From an uncultured Carnobacterium sp. (GTDB lineage Bacteria > Bacillota > Bacilli > Lactobacillales > Aerococcaceae): a stretch of 14,456 nucleotides of DNA. How positions within the stretch are numbered: the first letter of the stretch is position 1; every line of letters starts with the position of its first letter. Below the pieces are notes generated by a model. It was not told the DNA's origin, made no database searches, and saw only the letters and a program-made list of their open reading frames with translations. Where the stretch lies: assembly GCA_937976325.1 (NCBI GenBank), contig CALJSD010000012.1, forward strand, positions 1-14,456, given 5' to 3'. Made by a program: the position numbers and the translations under genes. Shown one piece after another: positions 1 to 7,005 of the stretch.

Positions 1-627
1 TTAATTCTTTCATTATCTGCATTAATCGCAAATGACCCAGAAGTAAGCCCACACTTACAAGTCGTAATGGTTGAAAACTACAACGTAACAGCGGCAACAC
101 ACTTAATTCCAGCATGTAATATTTCTGAACAAATTTCTCTTGCTTCAAAAGAAGCCAGCGGAACAGGAAATATGAAATTCATGCTTAACGGGGCATTAAC
201 TCTTGGTACTGAAGATGGTGCGAACGTGGAAATCCACGAACTTGTGGGTGACGACAACATCTATATCTTCGGTGAAAAGAGTGATGAAGTCATTGCACAC
301 TATGAAAAAGGTGACTACAACGCTAGTGAATTTGCGAAGAGAGATGCTATCCGTCCATTAGTAGAATTCGTGAAGAGTGACGCTCTACTAGAAGTTGGAA
401 ATAAAGAACGTCTAGAACGTCTATACCACGAATTAACAACAAAAGACTGGTTTATGACATTATTAGACTTAGAAGATTACATTGAAACAAAAGAACGTAT
501 GTATCGCGATTTCGAAAACAGAGACGAATGGAATGCTAAAGTGGTGACAAACATCGCAATGGCTGGCTTCTTCTCAAGTGACCGTACAATCGAAGACTAC
601 AACCGTGACATTTGGAAATTAAAATAA
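1..627 (+). CDS. glgP: Glycogen/maltodextrin phosphorylase, C-terminal part (5' end outside window)
   Basis: The frame is open from base 1, so this is the last 208 residues of a protein that is normally about 750-800 aa. It belongs to the GT35 alpha-glucan phosphorylases, which use phosphate to release glucose 1-phosphate from the non-reducing ends of glycogen or maltodextrin in the cytoplasm. The family's PLP-binding segment is present and intact (EASGTGNMKFMLNGALT). The lysine that forms the Schiff base with pyridoxal phosphate is encoded at 175-177. Upstream of it, the stretch NDPEVSP followed by ENYNV is also typical of the family. The ATG at 67 is an internal methionine, not the start. 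The gene ends 22 nt before gtfA and no terminator lies between them, so the two are probably co-transcribed. The promoter and the rest of any glg operon lie outside the window. Confidence 0.95.
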   Translation, partial: LILSLSALIANDPEVSPHLQVVMVENYNVTAATHLIPACNISEQISLASKEASGTGNMKFMLNGALTLGTEDGANVEIHELVGDDNIYIFGEKSDEVIAHYEKGDYNASEFAKRDAIRPLVEFVKSDALLEVGNKERLERLYHELTTKDWFMTLLDLEDYIETKERMYRDFENRDEWNAKVVTNIAMAGFFSSDRTIEDYNRDIWKLK

Positions 628-649
628 ATCGATTGAATGAAGGGACACG

Positions 650-2101
650 GTGAATTCCATGCAAATTAAAAACGAAGCAATGCTGATCACTTACTCAGAC
701 AGCATGGGAAGTAATATGAAGGACTTAAAAGGCGTTTTGGATAAATATTTCCAAGGCGCCATTGGTGGGGTCCATTTATTACCATTTTTCCCATCAACAG
801 GGGATAGAGGATTCGCTCCAAGCGACTACACTCGTGTAGATCCAACACTTGGAACTTGGGAAGATGTGGATGCTCTAGGGGAACAATATTATTTAATGTT
901 TGACTTCATGATTAACCATATTTCTCGTGAGTCTAAGTTCTTCCAAGATTTTAAAGAAAATCACGAGAACTCACCTTACAAAGATATGTTTATCCGTATT
1001 CATGAGTTTTTCCCAGAAGGTCGTCCAAACCAAGCGGATATCGACTTAATTTATAAACGTAAAGATAAAGCACCATTCCAAACGGTTCATTTTGCCGATG
1101 GAACAACAGAAGAAGTATGGAACACATTCGGGGAAGAGCAAATCGACCTTGATGTTCGTAAAGAAATCGTGAAAGAGTTTATTCGTGAAACGATTAAAGA
1201 CATGGCAAGCCACGGCTGCTCATTAATTCGTTTAGATGCATTTGCTTATGCAGTGAAGAAACTTGATACAAACGACTTCTTCGTAGAACCAGATATTTGG
1301 GACCTGCTCAATGAAGTGCGTGACGAAGCAGCGAAATACCAAGTAGAATTGCTTCCTGAAATTCATGAGCACTATTCCATTCAAATGAAGATTGCTGATC
1401 ATGATTACTTCGTATATGACTTTGCATTACCAATGGTAGTCTTATATTCACTATACTCAGGTAAATCAAATCGTTTAGCAAACTGGCTTTCAATGAGTCC
1501 AATGAAGCAATTTACAACACTTGATACGCATGACGGAATCGGTGTAGTAGATGCTAGAGACTTATTAACTGATGAAGAGTTAGATTACACTTCAAACAAA
1601 TTATATGAAGTAGGTGCCAACGTAAAACGTATCTACTCAAGTGAAAAATACAATAACTTAGATATCTATCAAATCAACAGTACTTACTACAGTGCCTTAG
1701 GAAATGATGATGCAAGTTACTTATTATCACGCGTGTTACAATGTTTTGCACCTGGTATTCCGCAAGTATATTATGTTGGATTACTTGCTGGGGAAAATGA
1801 CATCGAGTTATTAGAATCTTCAAAAGAAGGACGTAACATCAACCGTCATTACTACACATTAGAAGAAATCGACCGTGAAGTAGAACGTCCAGTCGTGAAA
1901 AAACTAATCAACTTATTACGCTTCAGAAATACATCAAAAGCGTTTGATTTAGAAGGTTCTTTTGAAGTAGAAACACCAACAGAAAACACCATCGTGATTA
2001 CACGTAAGGACGCTTCAGGAGAATTCGAAGCACGCTTAGAAGCAAACCTTGAAACAAAAGAGTTCACTATTTTCGAACAAGGAAATGTTGTGACATTATA
2101 A
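650..2101 (+). CDS. gtfA: Sucrose phosphorylase (GH13_18)
   Basis: A 483-aa protein that resembles Streptococcus mutans GtfA (481 aa) along its whole length. The enzyme converts sucrose and phosphate to glucose 1-phosphate and fructose in the cytoplasm. By alignment from memory, the catalytic residues are the nucleophile D196 (in IRLDAFAYA), the acid/base E237 (in LLPEIHEHY) and the stabilising D295 (in LDTHDGIGV). QVYYVG and GRNINRHYY near the C-terminus are also family hallmarks. The GTG at 650 is chosen because GAAGGG (639-644) lies 5 nt upstream. The in-frame ATG at 659 (14 nt spacing) is possible and would remove three residues. The gene follows glgP after 22 nt, so two phosphorylases feeding the glucose 1-phosphate pool share a unit that ends at the terminator at 2115-2166. 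Use of sucrose 6-phosphate cannot be excluded from sequence, but the GtfA likeness favours sucrose. Confidence 0.93.
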   Translation: MNSMQIKNEAMLITYSDSMGSNMKDLKGVLDKYFQGAIGGVHLLPFFPSTGDRGFAPSDYTRVDPTLGTWEDVDALGEQYYLMFDFMINHISRESKFFQDFKENHENSPYKDMFIRIHEFFPEGRPNQADIDLIYKRKDKAPFQTVHFADGTTEEVWNTFGEEQIDLDVRKEIVKEFIRETIKDMASHGCSLIRLDAFAYAVKKLDTNDFFVEPDIWDLLNEVRDEAAKYQVELLPEIHEHYSIQMKIADHDYFVYDFALPMVVLYSLYSGKSNRLANWLSMSPMKQFTTLDTHDGIGVVDARDLLTDEELDYTSNKLYEVGANVKRIYSSEKYNNLDIYQINSTYYSALGNDDASYLLSRVLQCFAPGIPQVYYVGLLAGENDIELLESSKEGRNINRHYYTLEEIDREVERPVVKKLINLLRFRNTSKAFDLEGSFEVETPTENTIVITRKDASGEFEARLEANLETKEFTIFEQGNVVTL

Positions 2102-2114
2102 AATTCAACAAAAT

Positions 2115-2166
2115 AGACGAGTGGTTTTCTTCGCCATATGGGGAGAAAGGCCACTCGTCTTTTTTT
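2115..2166 (+). terminator. Intrinsic terminator after gtfA
   Basis: AGACGAGTGG (2115-2124) pairs perfectly with CCACTCGTCT (2151-2160) and a run of T follows to 2166. The stem may extend inward by U-G and A-U pairs. It lies 13 nt after the gtfA stop and separates the phosphorylase unit from pnp. Confidence 0.93.
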
Positions 2167-2340
2167 ATCGCAAAAGAATAGTACTTAATGGGCAGATATG
2201 ATAAAATGACTCTGTATGACAAACTTTGTATCTTCTAGAGTCATCTTACTTTAGAAATAAAAGCGGTTGAACCCGTCGAACGTTTTTATTTCTAAAAGTA
2301 GGTCTGGAAGATACGCAAATAAGAGAAAAGGAGATTAGTT
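2167..2340 (+). promoter_or_regulatory. pnp promoter and leader region
   Basis: A 174-nt gap with no ORF. TATGATAAAAT (2197-2207) resembles a -10 box, but no good -35 box is seen at the usual distance, so the promoter is uncertain. The rest is mostly a large inverted repeat (separate entry). The pnp ribosome site AGGAG (2329-2333) lies 7 nt before the ATG and just outside the hairpin. No rpsO gene precedes pnp here. Confidence 0.5.
2228..2314 (+). promoter_or_regulatory. Long imperfect hairpin in the pnp leader
   Basis: The outer stem pairs 2228-2239 with 2303-2314 (12 bp including one U-G). The inner stem pairs 2250-2265 with 2281-2296 (16 bp including one G-U), then 2247-2249 with 2298-2300 across a bulged A. 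A small bulge at 2240-2244 separates the two stems, and the loop is about 15 nt (2266-2280). In E. coli, pnp is autoregulated through RNase III cleavage of a leader hairpin. This structure could be an analogue, but that is inference. An 8-bp alternative pairing, 2206-2213 with 2237-2244, would compete with the base of the outer stem. Confidence 0.7.
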
Positions 2341-4452
2341 ATGTCAGAAAAGAAAGTTTTTAGCTACAACTGGGGCGGACGTCAATTAACTGTTGAAATC
2401 GGCCAATTAGCAAAACAAGCCAATGGTGCTGTGTTAGTACGTTACGGTGATACTGTTGTGTTAACAGCGGCTGTTGGTACAAAACAAGCAAAAGATACAG
2501 ATTTCTTCCCGTTAACAGTGAACTACGAAGAAAAAATGTATGCAGCAGGTAAAATCCCTGGAGGCTTCATCAAACGTGAAGGCCGTCCAAGTGAACATGC
2601 TACTCTTACAGCGCGTTTAATCGACCGTCCAATCCGTCCAATGTTTGCGGAAGGTTTCCGTAACGAAGTACAAATCACAAATACAGTTATGTCAGTAGAT
2701 CCTAACTGCCCACCAGAAATGGCAGCAATGTTTGGTTCTTCATTAGCATTATGTATTTCAGATATTCCATTTGATGGACCAATCGCTGGGGTAGACGTAG
2801 GTCGTGTCAACGGTGAATACGTGATTAACCCAACAACAGAACAAAAAGAAAACTCGGATATCGAATTATCTGTAGCTGGTACTGCAACTGCCATCAACAT
2901 GGTAGAAAGTTCAGCAAAAGAAGTGGGCGAAGAAGATATGCTTGGTGCATTATTATTCGGTCACGAAGAAATTAAAAAATTAGTAGCTTTCCAAGAAGAA
3001 ATCGTTCGCGAAGTTGGTAAAGAAAAAATGGAAGTAACTTTACTTTCATTCGATCCAGCTATCGAAGCACAAGTAAAAGATTTATTCAGCCAAGCAATGG
3101 TTCACGCGATTCAAACAGAAGAAAAATTAGCGCGTGAAGAAAATATCGAAAAAGTAAAAGAAACAGCTATCGAGCACTTCGAAGCCGTATTAGAAGAAAA
3201 TGATGAAAAAGCAGGACTTCTAAAACAAGTTTCTCAATTAGTAGATAACTTAGAAAAAGACGAAGTACGTCGTTTAATTACTGAAGAAAAAGTACGTCCT
3301 GATGGTCGTAAGATTGACGAAATTCGTCCATTATCTTCAGAAATTGACTTATTACCACGTGTTCACGGTTCAGGTTTATTTACTCGTGGACAAACTCAAG
3401 CATTAACTTCAGCTACATTAGCACCTTTAGGAGAATATCAAGTCATTGATGGTTTAGGAATTGAAGAAGGTAAACGATTCATCCACCACTACAATTTTCC
3501 ACAATTCTCTGTAGGTTCAGTAGGTCGTGCTGGAAGCCCAGGTCGTCGTGAAATTGGTCACGGTGCTTTAGGGGAACGTGCATTGAAACAAGTGATTCCA
3601 AGTCCAGAAGACTTCCCTTACACAATCCGTCTTGTATCAGAAGTATTAGAATCAAACGGTTCTTCTTCTCAAGCAAGTATTTGTGCGGGAACATTAGCAT
3701 TGATGGCTGCTGGTGTGCCGATCAAAGCACCTGTAGCAGGTATCGCGATGGGTCTTATTTCTGACGGTACAAACTACACAGTCTTAACAGATATCCAAGG
3801 GTTAGAAGACCACTTAGGAGACATGGACTTTAAAGTAGCCGGAACGAAAGACGGAATTACAGCTCTTCAAATGGATATTAAGATTCAAGGAATTACAGAA
3901 CAAATCTTACGTGAAGCCCTAACACAAGCGAAGAAAGCACGTTTTGAAATTCTTGAAGAATTAACATCAACAATTGCTGAACCTCGTAAAGAGTTAAGCC
4001 CATATGCACCTAAGATTGAAATGATTTCTATCCACCCTGATAAGATTAAAGTGGTTATCGGACGTGGTGGGGAAACAATCAACTCTATCATCGACGAAAC
4101 AGGTGTTAAAATCGATATCGACCAAGAAGGTCACGTATCTATCGCTTCTACAGATGCTGCTATGATCCAACGTGCGAAAGAAATCATCGAAGATTTAACA
4201 CGTGAAATCGAAGTAGGTCAAGTGTACGAAGGAACTGTACGTCGTATCGAAAAATTCGGTGCATTCGTAGAAATCGCTAAAGGAAAAGATGGATTAGTTC
4301 ACATCTCTGAATTAGCACACGAACGCGTTGGTAAAGTAGAAGATGTACTTGCTTTAGGCGACAAAGTGACTGTTAAAGTTATCGAAATCGACGGACAAGG
4401 ACGTATCAACTTATCACGTAAAGCATTATTACCAAAAGAAGATAAAGAATAA
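2341..4452 (+). CDS. pnp: Polyribonucleotide nucleotidyltransferase (PNPase)
   Basis: A 703-aa full-length PNPase. This homotrimeric 3'-to-5' exoribonuclease uses phosphate to degrade RNA to nucleoside diphosphates, and it takes part in mRNA decay in the cytoplasm. Domains in order are the first RNase PH core (about residues 10-140), a helical linker (about 240-320), the catalytic second RNase PH core (about 325-540), a KH domain with its GRGG loop (about 570-600) and an S1 domain (about 622-690). The active-site acidic residues D490 and D496 (in LEDHLGDMDF) match D486 and D492 of the E. coli enzyme. The ATG has AGGAG 7 nt upstream. The gene appears to be transcribed alone, with a structured leader before it and a terminator at 4465-4492. 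The RNase J2-like gene follows, so its neighbour also acts in RNA decay. Confidence 0.97.
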   Translation: MSEKKVFSYNWGGRQLTVEIGQLAKQANGAVLVRYGDTVVLTAAVGTKQAKDTDFFPLTVNYEEKMYAAGKIPGGFIKREGRPSEHATLTARLIDRPIRPMFAEGFRNEVQITNTVMSVDPNCPPEMAAMFGSSLALCISDIPFDGPIAGVDVGRVNGEYVINPTTEQKENSDIELSVAGTATAINMVESSAKEVGEEDMLGALLFGHEEIKKLVAFQEEIVREVGKEKMEVTLLSFDPAIEAQVKDLFSQAMVHAIQTEEKLAREENIEKVKETAIEHFEAVLEENDEKAGLLKQVSQLVDNLEKDEVRRLITEEKVRPDGRKIDEIRPLSSEIDLLPRVHGSGLFTRGQTQALTSATLAPLGEYQVIDGLGIEEGKRFIHHYNFPQFSVGSVGRAGSPGRREIGHGALGERALKQVIPSPEDFPYTIRLVSEVLESNGSSSQASICAGTLALMAAGVPIKAPVAGIAMGLISDGTNYTVLTDIQGLEDHLGDMDFKVAGTKDGITALQMDIKIQGITEQILREALTQAKKARFEILEELTSTIAEPRKELSPYAPKIEMISIHPDKIKVVIGRGGETINSIIDETGVKIDIDQEGHVSIASTDAAMIQRAKEIIEDLTREIEVGQVYEGTVRRIEKFGAFVEIAKGKDGLVHISELAHERVGKVEDVLALGDKVTVKVIEIDGQGRINLSRKALLPKEDKE

Positions 4453-4464
4453 TCTTTCAATTCT

Positions 4465-4492
4465 AGCCTCTGCATTTTGCAGGGGCTTTTTT
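4465..4492 (+). terminator. Intrinsic terminator after pnp
   Basis: AGCCTCTGCA (4465-4474) pairs with TGCAGGGGCT (4478-4487) with one U-G pair and a 3-nt loop. A T-run follows to 4492. It lies 12 nt after the pnp stop. Confidence 0.9.
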
Positions 4493-4533
4493 GTTTCTTC
4501 AAAAAGTACAGCAATAGAGCACTTCTAGATTCT

Positions 4534-4564
4534 TTGATATTCGCAAAAAAGGGACAAATATGAT
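4534..4564 (+). promoter_or_regulatory. Candidate sigma-A promoter for rnjB
   Basis: TTGATA (4534-4539) and TATGAT (4559-4564) are good -35 and -10 matches, but the 19-nt spacing is longer than the ideal 17. They lie downstream of the pnp terminator and about 75 nt before the rnjB start, in the only gap that could hold its promoter. The AT-rich TATAGAGTATAT just downstream could supply another -10. Confidence 0.4.
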
Positions 4565-4640
4565 ATTCTTATAGAGTATATAGGGTGGAAAAATCTGCCC
4601 AGAGGAATCAATTTAAATAATAGAAAATGAGAGGTAAACC

Positions 4641-6314
4641 ATGAGTTCAATTAAAATCATCGCACTTGGTGGTGTGAGAGAAAACGGTAAGAGCTTATAT
4701 GCCGTTGAAGTGGAAGAAGAGATCTTCGTTTTAGATTGCGGTCTTGTCTATCCAGAAGATGAACTATTAGGGATTGATGTTGTCATTCCTGATTTCACAT
4801 ACTTAGAAGAAAATAGAGACCGTATTGCAGGGGTCTTCTTAACGCACGGACATGCCGATGCTGTAGGAGCCTTGCCTTATTTCTTACAAAATATCGACGC
4901 ACCGGTATTCGGTTCAAAATTAACGATTGCTCTCGCAAAATACTATGTAGAATCTTCAAATATCGTGAAAGGATTTGACGACTATCATGAAGTAACAGAA
5001 AATACAGAGATTGATTTTCCAACAGCGACTGTGAAGTTCTTCAAAACAACGCACACAATTCCAGATTCATTAGCGATTGTGATTAAAACTAGCGAAGGAA
5101 ATATTGTGTACACTGGGGACTTCAAGTTCGATCAAAGTGCTGCAGTGGAATATCAAACAAACTTTGGACGTATCGCCGATGTCGGTGAAGATTATGTATT
5201 AGCACTACTTAGCGATTCAAGTGACGCAGAAAGCACAGTCGAAAACGTCAGCGACCGTAAAGTAGCTGAAACGATGTTGGAAACATTCCTCAATGCAGAA
5301 GGCCGTATTATCGTTGCCTGCGTTGCAAGTAATATTTTACGTATTCAACAAGTCATTAATGCTGCTTACGAGTCAGGGCGCAAGATTTTCCTAACAGGAT
5401 CTGAGCTTGAAGAAATCGTCAATATCGCATTAAGCTTAAATAAATTAACGGTTCCAGATAAAGAGTTAATCGTAAACTTCAATCAAATGAAGAAATTAGC
5501 CGATGATGAATTAGTCATCCTTGAAACTGGAAATGCTGGAGAGCCAATTAAAGCCTTGCAAAAGATGGCGCTTGGACGTCACCGTCAAGTGAACTTACAC
5601 GAAGGCGACTTAGTGTATATCGCAACAACTCCATCTGTAGCAATGGAAACACAAATCGCGCGCACTAAAGACTTAATCTACCGTGCGGATGCGGAAGTGT
5701 TCGAAATGGCTAACAGCAAGAAATCAAGTGGTCACGCAACTCCAAACGACTTGAAGTTGATGATGAACTTACTTCAACCAACATTCTTCATCCCAGTTCA
5801 AGGGGAGTATCGCAGCCTATTAGCGCATGCAGAACTCGCCAATGAATTAGGCATTCCATATAAAAACATCTTCATTCCTGGTAAAGGGGATGTCGTTGAA
5901 ATCGAAAATGGCCGCATGAGCGTTACAGGACAAGTTCCAGCAGGAAATGTCTTAGTAGACGGAATCGGTGTTGGAGATATCGGAAATATCGTTCTAAAAG
6001 ACCGTAAGATTCTTTCTGAAGACGGCGTGTTCGTTGCGGTTGTGACGATTTCAAGACGTCTAGGAAAAATTCTTAGCGGACCACAAATTATTTCACGCGG
6101 ATTCGTGTATATGAAGACAAGTGAAGAACTCTTAACAGAAGCGCAAAAAATTGTGACAGATGTTGTCGAAGAAAACTTAGCAAGTGATGATTTCGAATGG
6201 CCACGCCTAAAACAAGAAGTCAGAGACGCGTTAAGTCGTTACTTATTCGATAAAACAAAACGTCGCCCAGTCATCCTTCCGATGATTATGGAAGCTTCGA
6301 ACTATAAGAAATAA
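4641..6314 (+). CDS. rnjB: RNase J2-type ribonuclease (beta-CASP metallo-beta-lactamase family)
   Basis: A 557-aa RNase J family protein. RNase J enzymes are 5'-to-3' exo- and endoribonucleases of Firmicutes mRNA decay and rRNA maturation, and J2 usually works in complex with J1. The metallo-beta-lactamase metal motif, normally HxHxDH, reads H69-G-H71-A-D73-A74, so the last histidine is alanine. The histidine expected in the PxHGEYR motif is Q387. H138 (THTIPDS), D160 (TGDFKFD) and H365 (SGH) are kept. This pattern of partial loss fits J2 rather than J1, because B. subtilis J2 is also altered at both sites. The C-terminal domain is complete, ending with the family's KTKRRPVILPMIME. The ATG has GAGAGG just upstream. 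The ThiT-like gene follows after 20 nt. No rpoY-like gene precedes it, which also argues against J1. Confidence 0.88.
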   Translation: MSSIKIIALGGVRENGKSLYAVEVEEEIFVLDCGLVYPEDELLGIDVVIPDFTYLEENRDRIAGVFLTHGHADAVGALPYFLQNIDAPVFGSKLTIALAKYYVESSNIVKGFDDYHEVTENTEIDFPTATVKFFKTTHTIPDSLAIVIKTSEGNIVYTGDFKFDQSAAVEYQTNFGRIADVGEDYVLALLSDSSDAESTVENVSDRKVAETMLETFLNAEGRIIVACVASNILRIQQVINAAYESGRKIFLTGSELEEIVNIALSLNKLTVPDKELIVNFNQMKKLADDELVILETGNAGEPIKALQKMALGRHRQVNLHEGDLVYIATTPSVAMETQIARTKDLIYRADAEVFEMANSKKSSGHATPNDLKLMMNLLQPTFFIPVQGEYRSLLAHAELANELGIPYKNIFIPGKGDVVEIENGRMSVTGQVPAGNVLVDGIGVGDIGNIVLKDRKILSEDGVFVAVVTISRRLGKILSGPQIISRGFVYMKTSEELLTEAQKIVTDVVEENLASDDFEWPRLKQEVRDALSRYLFDKTKRRPVILPMIMEASNYKK

Positions 6315-6334
6315 TTGAATTTAAGGAGATTAGA

Positions 6335-6940
6335 ATGAATTCAAAAGCAGTTAAAATCTTACTGGAAGTACTTGGAGCCGTTGTGGTGAGTGCGGTATTA
6401 TCGTTTATCCCACAAGAGGCACTTCCATTTGTCGTAGACCTTGCGATTATCCCATTAATCTTCGTGGCATTACGTCGCGGATTAGTATGGGGATGTATTG
6501 CGAGCACCTTGTTTGGTGTCATCCATATGTTCATTCATCCAAGTGGAGCAGGATACTTTATGGTTCCTTTCCACGATTCTGTAATGGCATACGGATTCGT
6601 AGGTGTTGCAGGATTCTTTGCTCGTAACACGGTTCGTACAGCCTTCAACGCTCGTACGTCTTCAACAACATTAAATGTCGTTACAGCAAGCTTGATTGCA
6701 ACATTTGTGAGCTATGGTATGCATGCGATTGGTACAGCGATTGGTGCACCATCGTTATTCTCAGCTGATAAAGTAGCCTTAGCACAAGGTTTCTTCGGCT
6801 TTGGCATGAACTTTGTAGTGACATTAGTAGTGACACTTGTACTTTTAGTAACACCAATTTACGTGAAACGTTCGCTATATATTCCAAAAGGAACACGTTT
6901 CTTATCACGTCGCGAACAATCACATTTATTAAACGATTAA
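6335..6940 (+). CDS. ThiT-like ECF transporter S component, probable thiamine uptake
   Basis: A 201-aa hydrophobic protein with about six predicted membrane segments. It resembles Lactococcus ThiT, the substrate-binding S component that binds thiamine and docks on the shared ECF energising module. The best match is the stretch DLAIIPLIFVALRRGLVWG (near residues 35-53), which corresponds to the ThiT segment EIACIPILLLSLRRGL. In a by-eye alignment, H130 and N159 match the ThiT ligands H125 and N151. The ThiT glutamate E84 is replaced by D81, and no tryptophan matches W34 or W133. The ligand may therefore be thiamine bound differently, or another compound. The gene sits 20 nt after rnjB with its own AAGGAG, so the two are probably co-transcribed. 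No TPP riboswitch is seen upstream. A terminator follows at 6953-6982. Confidence 0.75.
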   Translation: MNSKAVKILLEVLGAVVVSAVLSFIPQEALPFVVDLAIIPLIFVALRRGLVWGCIASTLFGVIHMFIHPSGAGYFMVPFHDSVMAYGFVGVAGFFARNTVRTAFNARTSSTTLNVVTASLIATFVSYGMHAIGTAIGAPSLFSADKVALAQGFFGFGMNFVVTLVVTLVLLVTPIYVKRSLYIPKGTRFLSRREQSHLLND

Positions 6941-6952
6941 TAGAAAAAAGAG

Positions 6953-6982
6953 AAAGACCCTGATTCGTCGCGGTCTTTTTTC
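6953..6982 (+). terminator. Intrinsic terminator after the ThiT-like gene
   Basis: AAAGACC (6953-6959) pairs with GGTCTTT (6972-6978) around a 12-nt loop, followed by more T and TTTCTTT. The hairpin is modest but well placed, 12 nt after the stop. Confidence 0.75.
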
Positions 6983-6995
6983 TTTCAATTTTGAG

Positions 6996-7000
6996 AGGAG
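6996..7000 (+). promoter_or_regulatory. Ribosome binding site that sets the cls start
   Basis: AGGAG lies 5 nt before the ATG at 7006. It overlaps codons that would be translated if the upstream in-frame TTG at 6991 were used, so the ATG is the likely start. Confidence 0.8.
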
Positions 7001-7005
7001 AGCCA

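Noticed and set aside
6315..6334. TPP riboswitch before the ThiT-like gene
   Set aside because: Only 20 nt separate it from rnjB, too few for a TPP aptamer, and none of the conserved aptamer motifs are visible in the neighbouring sequence.
6991..7005. TTG start for cls
   Set aside because: The five extra codons contain the AGGAG ribosome site for the ATG at 7006, and no ribosome site is seen at a suitable distance before the TTG.
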